Below are positions 51,397-62,129 of a DNA stretch of 64,000 nucleotides, piece by piece. A program made the position numbers and the translations under genes. The notes under the pieces were generated by a model that made no database searches, was not told the origin of the DNA, and was given only the letters and a program-made list of their open reading frames with translations. The stretch comes from an uncultured Bacteroidales bacterium (GTDB lineage: Bacteria; Bacteroidota; Bacteroidia; Bacteroidales; Muribaculaceae). The stretch is from positions 41,157 to 105,156 of the forward strand of contig CATZGB010000004.1 in the NCBI GenBank assembly GCA_958418815.1, in the 5' to 3' direction. The first letter of the stretch is position 1. Each line of letters opens with the position of its first letter.

Positions 51397-52614
51397 TTAT
51401 TTAAGCGGGACTGACACGACCTGACCTGCGACCGGTATGTGGAGATCCTGTGCCCTGCATATTTCGGTAGAGGTTTCTCCAATCCATCCGCAATACTGAT
51501 TGATACCGGTATAGACTTTCACGAAATCAACTCCGGGCAACACCACTGGCATCCCGTCCTTGTCAACCGCCCATGAAATATCAAAGCTGTTCAGGTCGGC
51601 ATAATCATTGGGGTGATTGTCGGCATATCCCCAGTCATAGCAATACAGGACGTAATAGGCTCCTGTCCCACTAACATCCACTCCATTGTCGGCAAGCCGT
51701 GTTCCACTGAACGTCAATGCGTCATCCTCCACCCATGCCGGGTAATATTCCTGACGGTGGAAATTGTTTTTTGGCATCGAGGAGCAAGTTCCCTCCGAAT
51801 CCTCCCACATAATATAATTGATATCGACAAGTGGCCCTTGGGATATTATCTCCCTGTCAGGATCGGGCCGATGGTATGTTATTGAATAGTTCCTTATCGT
51901 GGCCGGGCTGTTATGCTCGCTTCCTGCAATTTCATACCAGTCATCATCAGGGATGCCATTGCAATTACGGTCATAGCTCACCATGACAATCCCTGGCTCA
52001 GCAGAGCCTCCCTTGCGGTCGCTCCCAGACAACTCATAGTAGCTGTTTCCAAGAATCATGAAATCCTTTTCCCCGGGATGATTGATGACAGTGTGGTCAA
52101 ATCCGAAAACCACATATCCGCCAAAACCGCCAAGCGAGACCATTATGTCATTTGTCCCCGATAGTGACTCTTCCACTTTTCTCAGCATATCGTCATAGCT
52201 GTCTCCGGCCTCATACTGCGGCATCGTGTTGACAAACTGGCCAGGGGCCGGACGATATTCATACACTTTCGAGATGTAAGGACTGTAATCAATCTCTTCA
52301 TGCATGACAGTCACTGAGAACTCAAAGTGAAACGGTGTCTCTTCGTCGATTATGTCCAGCACCAGGTTGTATGTGCCCTCTTTCTCGGCAAGAAAAATAT
52401 AATCACGTTCGGTAGACAGGACCTCTCCTGACGCCATCGACCACCGGTATGACGTTCCGGTCAGTGCCGGAGTCAAAGACAACTTTTGCATCCTGTATAT
52501 GTAATAACTGTCGTCAATCCCGAGGTTGAGCATAGGAGGACAGTCAGAGCATCCGGCGAGCACACCGATTGTCAATGACGGCAACAGTTGTTTTATGATT
52601 CTGGCGGTCTTCAT
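51397..52614 (-). CDS. Surface lipoprotein with PKD-like domain in the B12 operon
   Basis: 405 aa from ATG 52614. Lipobox VLAGCSD (Cys near residue 22). An Ig/PKD-like domain (about 35-115, TGTSYRWSMASG ... EGTYNLVLDI) precedes a larger beta domain with WYEIAGSEHNS and DISWAVDKDG. Such proteins recur beside BtuB-BtuG in Bacteroidales. 31 bp after btuG. Likely an accessory surface part of B12 capture. Confidence 0.72.
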   Translation of the reverse strand: MKTARIIKQLLPSLTIGVLAGCSDCPPMLNLGIDDSYYIYRMQKLSLTPALTGTSYRWSMASGEVLSTERDYIFLAEKEGTYNLVLDIIDEETPFHFEFSVTVMHEEIDYSPYISKVYEYRPAPGQFVNTMPQYEAGDSYDDMLRKVEESLSGTNDIMVSLGGFGGYVVFGFDHTVINHPGEKDFMILGNSYYELSGSDRKGGSAEPGIVMVSYDRNCNGIPDDDWYEIAGSEHNSPATIRNYSITYHRPDPDREIISQGPLVDINYIMWEDSEGTCSSMPKNNFHRQEYYPAWVEDDALTFSGTRLADNGVDVSGTGAYYVLYCYDWGYADNHPNDYADLNSFDISWAVDKDGMPVVLPGVDFVKVYTGINQYCGWIGETSTEICRAQDLHIPVAGQVVSVPLK

Positions 52615-52645
52615 TTTTCTTGTTGAAAGCTGGGTAATCAAACGG

Positions 52646-53806
52646 TCATCTTGGCAGGAAACACATGTGAGCAGGAATGTCGCCGGTGCGGACACTCCAT
52701 TTCTTCTTTCCATAACGATCAAAACAGTACAGCGTCCCTGACGACACATAATTTTTCGCGTCTGTCACAAATATGTCTCCAGTCTCGGGATGTATCGCTA
52801 TGCCGTATGGGATAGTGATTTCTTTCTCTGTGCCATCCGTTATGAAATTCTCCGAGACCACTTCCTGGCTACGGATATCTATTATCCCATACGAGACAGC
52901 GTTTTCAGACGTGTATTCGTTCCACTCTGTGGCATAATAATAGAGCGAATCACCCTTTATCGCCATATTCGAACAAGGGATGTCGAGCTTGCTCTCCACT
53001 GACAGGCGCGTCTGGCCCGCTTTCTTCGAAAGCACATACAGACACGACGGACGGCTACGGTAATCCCCCCTGGAGTTTATCCACAGCTTGTCGTATTTGT
53101 CCTTCTTGACCCTGTGCAGGTTTATGTCGACCGGAATCTGCTGCACCTGCTTGAGGTCTATCATCTGTATCACTGACACAGTGTTGTCATACTGGGGCGC
53201 ACGATATCCTCCGGAATTGGCGACATACATGTAATCATCCACTATCTCCATCTCCTCAGGCTGGTAGCCGACCGTCACCTTGGCTGTGACTGCCAACGAA
53301 AGCGTGTCGACCTCATAAACAGCCCCCTTTGGAGCATTGACATCTATCAGCACAGGGCCGACATAGCTGCTGACATACGCCTTGCCTCGATGGAAACGGA
53401 TGTAACGGCAGTTGGGAATATCCACCTGCCCGATTCTCACTCCGCTGCGGCTGTCTAGCACCTCCACCTTATGTGAACAGTTGACCACGACATACAACTT
53501 TGACCCGTAGATGCCGATGTCATTGCCGACATCTCCAAGTTCCTTGATTACGTTGGGGTTGCGTTCGGCATATATGTTGCGGGAATAAAGCCCGGTGAAA
53601 TAGTCGAAATAGTCGAGGCTGCATTTGTTGGAGCCCATGTTCCCTTCGTTGACAAGATAGAATCCCCGGATAGCGGTGTCAGGCGACGGAGTCTCCGGGA
53701 TGATGTCATACTCCGTGGGCACCACGAGCTCGTCTTCACGACAGCCCGTGACGCACAACAGGAGCGGCAGAAAATAAATAAATATTTTGTTTTGAATTCT
53801 GGTCAT
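52646..53806 (-). CDS. btuG: BtuG-like cobalamin-binding surface lipoprotein
   Basis: 386 aa. Lipobox LCVTGCRED (Cys near residue 22), then a seven-bladed YncE-like propeller beginning GFYLVNEGNMGSNKCSLDY and NPNVIKELGDVGNDI. BtuG proteins bind cobalamin very tightly on the cell surface and hand it to BtuB. The start shares one base with the btuB stop, and a cobalamin riboswitch controls the operon, so the assignment is strong. Confidence 0.87.
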   Translation of the reverse strand: MTRIQNKIFIYFLPLLLCVTGCREDELVVPTEYDIIPETPSPDTAIRGFYLVNEGNMGSNKCSLDYFDYFTGLYSRNIYAERNPNVIKELGDVGNDIGIYGSKLYVVVNCSHKVEVLDSRSGVRIGQVDIPNCRYIRFHRGKAYVSSYVGPVLIDVNAPKGAVYEVDTLSLAVTAKVTVGYQPEEMEIVDDYMYVANSGGYRAPQYDNTVSVIQMIDLKQVQQIPVDINLHRVKKDKYDKLWINSRGDYRSRPSCLYVLSKKAGQTRLSVESKLDIPCSNMAIKGDSLYYYATEWNEYTSENAVSYGIIDIRSQEVVSENFITDGTEKEITIPYGIAIHPETGDIFVTDAKNYVSSGTLYCFDRYGKKKWSVRTGDIPAHMCFLPR

Positions 53807-55884
53807 TATATTTCAACTGTTAAAGTTACCCGGTAATTGCGTTTCGGCATGGGATAATTGAGAATCACATCGTAATCCTGGCTGAGGAGATTGTTAACCT
53901 CCAACAGCCCTCGCAATGCGACCCGTCCAAGACGGAAATCCTTGCTTATGGAGACATCGCTGGTATACCAGGGCTGAGTATAGTTATATCTGATGTTTTC
54001 CTGTTGGTTGTACCTCTCCCCTACATATATCCATGAGTAATTGAGCCCCCATCCTCGCCACTGTGCATTGATTACCGCCGAACCTGAATGGCGAGGGATA
54101 TAGGGAATCTGGTCACGGTAATAATTGTCGGCCGGATTGGTCACATCTATCGCCCGCTGGAACGTGTATTGCAGACGTCCTGTGACATAAAACTCAGGCA
54201 ATGGGTTGACTGTGAGCATACCGCTGACATCAACGCCTTTGATGTCGACAAGCCCGAGATTCAACATCGTCCATCTGAACTGCTGCCCTTTCGGGTACGC
54301 GACGATTTTGTCTTTGACCTTGTTGTAATATATGTCTGTAGTCACCTTTACGGCAGAGATCAACCCTCGTGAAGAATGGTCATACACAAGCCCGAAATTA
54401 TACTGTGTGACACGTTCCGGGGTCAACTTTGAATTGCCCATATCAGCATAATACAGGTCATTGAATGTCGGCATCCTGAATGACTTCTTGTAAAAGAAAC
54501 GCATTGAGAAGTCACGGTTGCGCAACGGGTTGAATGTCGCGAAGAACGCCGGAGTCAGCACCTTTTGGTCTTCAGGTGCCTGCTGGCCGTCCAGAGTGTC
54601 ATGTATGAAAGTCGCGAGCAGGCTTCCCTGCATCCTCAGTCGGCCGAAATCCATCGAAGTGGCCACTGAGAGGAAATTGCTGATTCTGTCAGGCTTGGCG
54701 AAGCCATACATATCGGCGTCCAGCGAGTTCCACATAAAGTCATAGCTTGCCGACGCCTCCCACCATTCAGCGATGCCAAATTCATGGGCTGTCGACACAT
54801 ATATCTCCTTCTGCTTGTACAGGTTGTCGATTTTCACCTGCTTGTCATCGTTGTTGACATAATGGGTGCGGTAAAACGCGTATTTGACATTGTTGAGCAT
54901 GGCCCACCGGCCAAAATGCCCGGTGTAGCGTCCCTGCACAAACGAGTTGGTGTCCCAGATTCTCTCGCCCCGACGCCATACATTGTTTACTATCGCACCC
55001 GGCACTCCTCGCTCTGAATTATAATTGTAAGCCTTGAAATGCCATGAGCCGCGGGTGAGTGTCCCGTTGAGGTTCAATTCGAGACGTGTTGCGTTGATGT
55101 CACCGTTCTGCCTTACGGCGGTGGTGTCATATGCCAGCTCCCCCGCCGGGTTGACTCGCCGGTAGCGAAACTTGTATTTCCCACTCGAGTTGACCCACTC
55201 GGCGCTCAACTGGGCATTCACGCGGTCTGAAAGTTTAAGCTCGACAAGGGCCGAGGGATTTATGAGGTCGAAAGAACCAAATCTGACCGTGGCACGGGCA
55301 TGGTATGTCTCGTCGTCTTCAAACCGAGGGGCACGGGTGCGCATATATATGGTGCCGGCCGATCCAAAGTCCTTTGCAGGCTGGAGGATGCGGCTTTTCT
55401 GACCATTGTACAAGGAGATTTCCTCCATGTTGTCGAGAGAGAACTGGCCGAGGTCTATCTGGCCGTTCTGCGCATTGCCAAGTTCAACGCCATCATACAC
55501 GACTCCGGTATGATTGGTGCCCATCGATCGGATATTGACGGTCTTGATACCGCCTACTCCACCGTAATCCTTGACCTGCACACCGGAAAAATACCTCAGC
55601 GCGTCTGCCACGCTGTTGGAATTTAGCCTGCGCAGCTCCGCGCCCGACAATGTCTGTGCCGGGATTATGTCATCCGACGGACGACGGGCCGTGACCATGA
55701 CTTCGTTAAGATGCAACACGGTGTCAGCGCTTTCAACCGGCCCATCGGCAAAAAGGCATATAGGGACAAGCATCGCAGCCTGCAAGGCCACGACACGAAA
55801 GGGTCTTGTTTCCAAAAAAACTGATATGAAATGGGCTTTGTGGCCCGTTTTATAAAGTTTACCCATAATCCCGTAGGTTGTCAT
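53806..55884 (-). CDS. btuB: TonB-dependent vitamin B12 receptor
   Basis: 692 aa. N-terminal signal (about residues 28-48), TonB box region LHLNEVMVTAR near residue 57, plug with GVQVKDYGGVGGIKTVNIR and DGVELGNAQNGQ, then a 22-strand barrel ending in VTLTVEI with a terminal hydrophobic residue pattern. Transports cobalamin across the outer membrane. It follows a cobalamin riboswitch. The start could be ATG 55884 or 55866. Confidence 0.9.
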   Translation of the reverse strand: MTTYGIMGKLYKTGHKAHFISVFLETRPFRVVALQAAMLVPICLFADGPVESADTVLHLNEVMVTARRPSDDIIPAQTLSGAELRRLNSNSVADALRYFSGVQVKDYGGVGGIKTVNIRSMGTNHTGVVYDGVELGNAQNGQIDLGQFSLDNMEEISLYNGQKSRILQPAKDFGSAGTIYMRTRAPRFEDDETYHARATVRFGSFDLINPSALVELKLSDRVNAQLSAEWVNSSGKYKFRYRRVNPAGELAYDTTAVRQNGDINATRLELNLNGTLTRGSWHFKAYNYNSERGVPGAIVNNVWRRGERIWDTNSFVQGRYTGHFGRWAMLNNVKYAFYRTHYVNNDDKQVKIDNLYKQKEIYVSTAHEFGIAEWWEASASYDFMWNSLDADMYGFAKPDRISNFLSVATSMDFGRLRMQGSLLATFIHDTLDGQQAPEDQKVLTPAFFATFNPLRNRDFSMRFFYKKSFRMPTFNDLYYADMGNSKLTPERVTQYNFGLVYDHSSRGLISAVKVTTDIYYNKVKDKIVAYPKGQQFRWTMLNLGLVDIKGVDVSGMLTVNPLPEFYVTGRLQYTFQRAIDVTNPADNYYRDQIPYIPRHSGSAVINAQWRGWGLNYSWIYVGERYNQQENIRYNYTQPWYTSDVSISKDFRLGRVALRGLLEVNNLLSQDYDVILNYPMPKRNYRVTLTVEI

Positions 55885-55889
55885 GTTTC

Positions 55890-56052
55890 CGAAACGGGAG
55901 GTCTTCTGACTTGTCCCGGTCTTCCGCGCCTTCTCGGAGAAGCAAAGCCTCCAATGGCATCATGCAGAAAACCATACTGCCGCACAAGCGGCGCAGGACT
56001 CACAGCAGCGGGTACTGTCCCCGAATCTCACGGGGTTCCCTTTTCCGTTTCG
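55890..56052 (-). ncRNA. Cobalamin (adenosylcobalamin-type) riboswitch
   Basis: Read on the minus strand it has the early conserved box (GGGAACCCCGTGAGATTCGG), the GCCATTGGAGGC element, the B12 box AAGTCAGAAGACCTCCC (55912-55896) and closing arms CGTTTCGG-like at 56045-56052 and 55890-55897 that form P1. It ends a few bases before the btuB start, so cobalamin would block translation or transcription of the operon. Confidence 0.93.
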
Positions 56053-56056
56053 ACCG

Positions 56057-56064
56057 CAAAGTTA
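56057..56064 (-). promoter_or_regulatory. -7 box upstream of the riboswitch
   Basis: TAACTTTG on the minus strand, just before the aptamer. A weak -33 (TTTC) lies at 56088-56085. Confidence 0.6.
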
Positions 56065-56089
56065 TGAAAAATCCGTCACTTCTCGAAAT

Positions 56090-57557
56090 TCAGGACAGGA
56101 AATCTATCGTGAGCGGATCAAAATCTTCAAGATTGACCGGAAGGTTGTCTGTGGTGGCAAGCGTGTGAATCAGCCTGGCTGTGAACCTTATGCCCCTCCA
56201 CCTGAAATGGTCGTCAACCGAGTGGCATTCCTCTTTGGCCTTCTCTATGGCATCACTCAGATTGGCGGCTTCTTCTTTTCTGCCTAACCGCAAATAAACC
56301 GATGCCAGAAGGATGTAGTCTGTCATAGAGAAGAACCCAGGCCGCGACGCCGGACAGGAGATGTCTCCCGACACCTGCTCAAACACCTCGGCATAACGCT
56401 CATACATACGCGCGTCATATAATGTGTGCAGGTAAAAGTCAATCCAGGTTGTTATCCCTATTTTCTTATGGTAAAAGTCAAGAGCCTTGGCGGCAGCGCG
56501 GAACTTCTCCTTGTCCATTAACGCCATCGCCATCATACGCCAGTCCTTGCCGTCTGTCCTGCCTTTGTCTATGGCTATCTGGAGATAATCCTCAAGATTG
56601 TCTGGTTCAAGTTCGAGTATGACCGCCAATGGATCACCAGCGCCGGCCGTGGCGACATCATTGCGGAGCATCATGGCATACAGGTCACATGCCTCTTTTA
56701 TCCGGTTTTCCCTTGCGTAAGCCTCTGCCAGGCCTTCCAGCGCGAAATTGTTGAAGGGTTCGGACTCGAGAATCTCCGTAAGCACCTGTATCGCTTCCTG
56801 GCGCTTCTCCGGCATCACGACCATGATCACTCCGCGAGTGAGCCTGGCGTTGAAGTGCTCAGGGTCAATGGCCAGGGCGTAATCCACCGCAGCCAATGCG
56901 TCCTCTGAATGCTCAAGGCCGAACTCTATGCGCGCGAGCAGCAACCACGCCTCTATATCGAAAGGAGCCATTTTTGTCAGCTCTTCCGCAATTTTCCGTG
57001 CATCTTCCTGAAACCCCACCCCATCTTTCAGGGTCTCGGCCGCCTCAAAGGCAAATCCCCGAGGATCCTCAGCCATACGACTTATCTCGGGATAATACTT
57101 GACAAGCAATCCCCTCTGGTCGGTCTCACGCAACAGGTCTATGATTTTCAACACAGACTCGCAATCGAGCGATTGATATTTCCTGACAATGGCTTCAAGG
57201 TACGGAGCGGCATCTCCTGCAGGATAGCAATTCACGCCCATCCGCAAGACATCCCACAAAGCAGTCTCCCTACGTCCCTGGCGCGAAGCCATATCATTGG
57301 CCGCATCCTGGGAAACATACGACAGGAAAAACGCCATACGCTCGTCAAAATCCCGGTTTTCAGGATAAAGGCGCGCGACCGTAAGGAACACGAACATCTG
57401 CACCATCGCGTCGCCCTCATCCTGAGCGTAATCATAGATGTCGAGCAACTCGTTGATTTCGTAATAATCTATGAGCGCCCCGCTCTCCACCTCCTGGCGG
57501 AAGCGGTCATAGAGCGAGCGCATATATTCTTCGTCGGATTTACGGGATTCGTCGTCG

Positions 57558-57565
<8 letters not shown>
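56090..57565 (-). CDS. TPR-repeat protein
   Basis: 491 aa, cytoplasmic, no signal peptide. Helical repeats throughout, with clear tetratricopeptide units near residues 205-310 (EAWLLLARIEFGLEHSEDAL, PFNNFALEGLAEAYARENRI). Probably a scaffold; no partner evident. It overlaps the end of glnS by 8 nt, so the two are co-transcribed. Confidence 0.8.
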
Positions 57566-59270
<1,705 letters not shown>

Positions 59271-59388
59271 AATGGAACAAGTAAATTTTAGGGTGCAAAT
59301 ATACGCAGTTTTTTTCATTCTACTTGCAGATTTCGGGATTTATTTCGAAATTTGCGCCCGCATTACATCAAAACAATCCTTAACGACA

Positions 59389-59964
59389 ATGTTGCAGTTC
59401 GCCACAGATGATTCAAGCCGGCATACTGTCGAGGAGCAGGTTTCCCTCGCCCTCAATGCCGGATGCCGATGGATTCGCGTAACAGGCAATCCCTCGGAAG
59501 ACGCCATTAGGAGTCTTATTGCCCCATGCCAGGAAAATGACGCCATATTGGTGCTTGACAACGACATTGACCTTGTCGACCGGCTGAGAATCCACGGCCT
59601 GCATCTTACCGAATGGACTCGCGGAAGCCTGATTGAGGCAAGGGAGAATCTGGGCCCGCATGCGATAATAGGGGTCAGCTGCTCCGACCCCGCACTTCTT
59701 GGAGAGCTTGCCGGCCTTGACATCGACTACCTTGTCGCATATGCTCCCGCAGGGCAAAACCAGGAAGATTTCTACATCAACTTTATGGAATGCCTCAGAA
59801 GCGCCAGCTCAGAGATACACCCGGTGGCAGGCGGCCCGATTCCGGTATCGCTGTTCCCAGCCATCCTCGCCACTGGCATTGAAGGATTTGAGCTGCCTGG
59901 CAATGTGGCCGACGCTCCAGATTCATCCGCGTTCATACAACTGGCGATGCAGTCGCTTGGATAA
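59389..59964 (+). CDS. ThiE-like TIM-barrel protein
   Basis: 191 aa from ATG 59389. Pattern of thiamine phosphate synthase: EEQVSLALNAGCRWIRV, NDAILVLDNDIDLVDRL, GLHLTEWTRGSLIEARENLG, IIGVSCSDPA and VAGGPIPVSLFPAILATGIEG. The usual phosphate-binding and Mg ligands are only partly kept, so activity is not certain. It may be a relative of ThiE/TenI with another role. Confidence 0.65.
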   Translation: MLQFATDDSSRHTVEEQVSLALNAGCRWIRVTGNPSEDAIRSLIAPCQENDAILVLDNDIDLVDRLRIHGLHLTEWTRGSLIEARENLGPHAIIGVSCSDPALLGELAGLDIDYLVAYAPAGQNQEDFYINFMECLRSASSEIHPVAGGPIPVSLFPAILATGIEGFELPGNVADAPDSSAFIQLAMQSLG

Positions 59965-59985
59965 CTAAATCATTGATTCTCGAGT

Positions 59986-60738
59986 ATGAAGTTCATAGGA
60001 ATCATCCCCGCGCGTTATGCCTCCACACGCTTCGAGGGGAAACCGCTCGCCGACCTGGGCGGGAAAACCGTGATAGAGCATGTGTGCGCACGGGTTTCCT
60101 CAGTGCTTGATGACTTCGCAGTGGCCACTGACGACATCAGAATCTTTGATGCCGTCACAGCTTTCGGCGCAAAAGCAGTCATGACCTCCACCGAACATCG
60201 CAGCGGAACAGACCGCTGTCTTGAGGCTTATGACAACCTGTCGAGCGACGCAGATGTGGTCATCAACATACAAGGCGACGAGCCGTTTGTCGACCCGGGG
60301 CAAATCAGGCAAATAATGGACTGCTTCACCGACGACTCCACCGACATTGCCACTTTGGCACTCCCCTTCCCCAAGAATGGCACATACGCAGAGCTTGAGA
60401 ACCCCAACAAGCCGAAAGTGGTGATGGACTCCCGCAACAACGCATTGATGTTCAGCCGCTCGGTCATACCATATCTCCGGGGGCACGACCATCAGCAATG
60501 GCCGTCCACGGCAGATTATTTCACCCATATAGGGATGTACGCGTTCCGTATCAAGACGCTCAGGGAAATCACCCGATTGCCTCAGTCGCCCCTCGAAAAA
60601 GCCGAATCGCTCGAGCAGCTCAGATGGCTGCAAAACGGATACACTATAAAAGTAGGCATAACCGACAGGCAGACCATCGGAATCGACACCCCTGCCGACC
60701 TTGAAGCCGCCAAGGCATTGCTCGAAAATCTCAACTGA
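59986..60738 (+). CDS. kdsB: 3-deoxy-manno-octulosonate cytidylyltransferase
   Basis: 250 aa. Activates Kdo as CMP-Kdo for the lipopolysaccharide core. IIPARYASTRFEGKPL at residues 6-21 is the nucleotide loop; STEHRSGTDRC and NIQGDEPFVDP bind Mg and CTP. 21 bp after the ThiE-like gene and 16 bp before the next start. Confidence 0.95.
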   Translation: MKFIGIIPARYASTRFEGKPLADLGGKTVIEHVCARVSSVLDDFAVATDDIRIFDAVTAFGAKAVMTSTEHRSGTDRCLEAYDNLSSDADVVINIQGDEPFVDPGQIRQIMDCFTDDSTDIATLALPFPKNGTYAELENPNKPKVVMDSRNNALMFSRSVIPYLRGHDHQQWPSTADYFTHIGMYAFRIKTLREITRLPQSPLEKAESLEQLRWLQNGYTIKVGITDRQTIGIDTPADLEAAKALLENLN

Positions 60739-60754
60739 AAAATTCACAAACAAG

Positions 60755-62050
60755 ATGCTTGACCGCTTGACCGCTCCAGCCGTTTCGGGCTTCCCACGGC
60801 TGTCTCTCCCTGAATTCAACGAAAAACTGCTACCTGACAATATCAGGCTGCGCACACTGGACTCCGGCGAGGAAGCGGTCACCCGACTGTCAATCCTGTG
60901 GCCTGCCGGGTTGGTTGACTCGGGTTCTCCTGCGGCATATGGACTCACGGCAAACATGCTGCCTGAGGGTTGCTGCGGGATGTCGGGAAAAGAGGTGTCT
61001 GACATTCTTGAGTCAAACGGAGCATGGTTAAAAGTTTTTCCATCGCAGCACTCGACCCTCCTTGTACTCCATTCGCTCAACCACACGGCCCCAAGTGTGT
61101 TCCCACTTGTCGGCAAGATAATCTCGGCTCCCGACTTCCCGGAAGAGACGTTTGACACCCTGAAGAAAAAAGGGGCGGCCGAAAAGGAAATCGCATCACG
61201 CAAGCCATCTTACCAGGCGACCATGATTGCCCGACAGGCCCTGTACGGCCCAAAGCATCCATTGGCCAAAGTCGTCACTCCTGATGATATATTGTCTGTC
61301 AGGCGCGAAGAGCTGTCAAGGCTCCATTCCGGCATCATGCTTGCCAACAAACCTGTGGTGTTCCTTTCCGGCAAAGTGACCCCTGATATCGAAAGCATGC
61401 TGACAGACACTATCCGCGCTATCCCTTTCGACGAGTCGGCCACCGGGAGAATCAACAAGACGCTCTACCCAACGCCTCCCCTCTCCGACAACAAGACTTG
61501 CCGCAAAGACCTGCCCGAATCGCTCCAGACCGGAATAAGGATACAGATTCCGACAATCGGACGCTCACACCCTGACTATGAGGCGTTGCGTTTCGCCGTG
61601 GTGGCTCTGGGAGGGTACTTCGGCAGTCGCCTTATGGCAAACATACGCGAGGATAAGGGCTACACCTACGGCATAGGAGCAAGCCTCGTGCCGTCCCTGG
61701 ATGGCTCCAACGTGGTAATCAGCTGCGAGTGTGACAACCGTTACACCGAAGCCGTCGTGGAAGAAATCAATCGGGAAATAGCAAAGATGGCCCGGGAGGA
61801 AATGAACATCGAAGAGATCGAGACCGTCCGCAACATCATAATTTCCAACCTCGCCGGAATCCTCGATTCGCCGTTCTCGATTTCAAGCTATATGGAGCAA
61901 GCCGAATCTTTGGGCCTGACCCGGCATGCATATGCCACGCAATTCTCCGAGGCGCTGGCAATGACACCTGGACGAATCCGGGAAATGGTGTCCAGATACC
62001 TCCTGGACGCCCCCTCAGTGACCGCATTGGCTGGAGGCAAGCCCGATTAG
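60755..62050 (+). CDS. M16 peptidase-like protein lacking the zinc motif
   Basis: 431 aa from ATG 60755. Both M16 half-domains are present: YGLTANMLPEGCCGMSGKE in the N-half and RLMANIREDKGYTYGIGAS in the C-half (the Arg-Tyr motif). The HxxEH zinc motif is missing, replaced by T-A-N-M-L-P-E-G, so it matches the non-catalytic M16 partner subunits. No signal peptide is seen. An active partner would be needed for proteolysis, and none is in the window. Confidence 0.82.
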   Translation: MLDRLTAPAVSGFPRLSLPEFNEKLLPDNIRLRTLDSGEEAVTRLSILWPAGLVDSGSPAAYGLTANMLPEGCCGMSGKEVSDILESNGAWLKVFPSQHSTLLVLHSLNHTAPSVFPLVGKIISAPDFPEETFDTLKKKGAAEKEIASRKPSYQATMIARQALYGPKHPLAKVVTPDDILSVRREELSRLHSGIMLANKPVVFLSGKVTPDIESMLTDTIRAIPFDESATGRINKTLYPTPPLSDNKTCRKDLPESLQTGIRIQIPTIGRSHPDYEALRFAVVALGGYFGSRLMANIREDKGYTYGIGASLVPSLDGSNVVISCECDNRYTEAVVEEINREIAKMAREEMNIEEIETVRNIIISNLAGILDSPFSISSYMEQAESLGLTRHAYATQFSEALAMTPGRIREMVSRYLLDAPSVTALAGGKPD

Positions 62051-62084
62051 CATCTTTTAACAGCCCTTATTGCGTAATATTTCG

Positions 62085-62092
62085 TAACTTTG
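62085..62092 (+). promoter_or_regulatory. -7 box of pfp
   Basis: TAACTTTG, 37 bp before ATG 62130. The -33 half is not evident. Confidence 0.5.
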
Positions 62093-62129
62093 TATGAGAA
62101 TACAATAACCCAACAGATACATCAAAATA

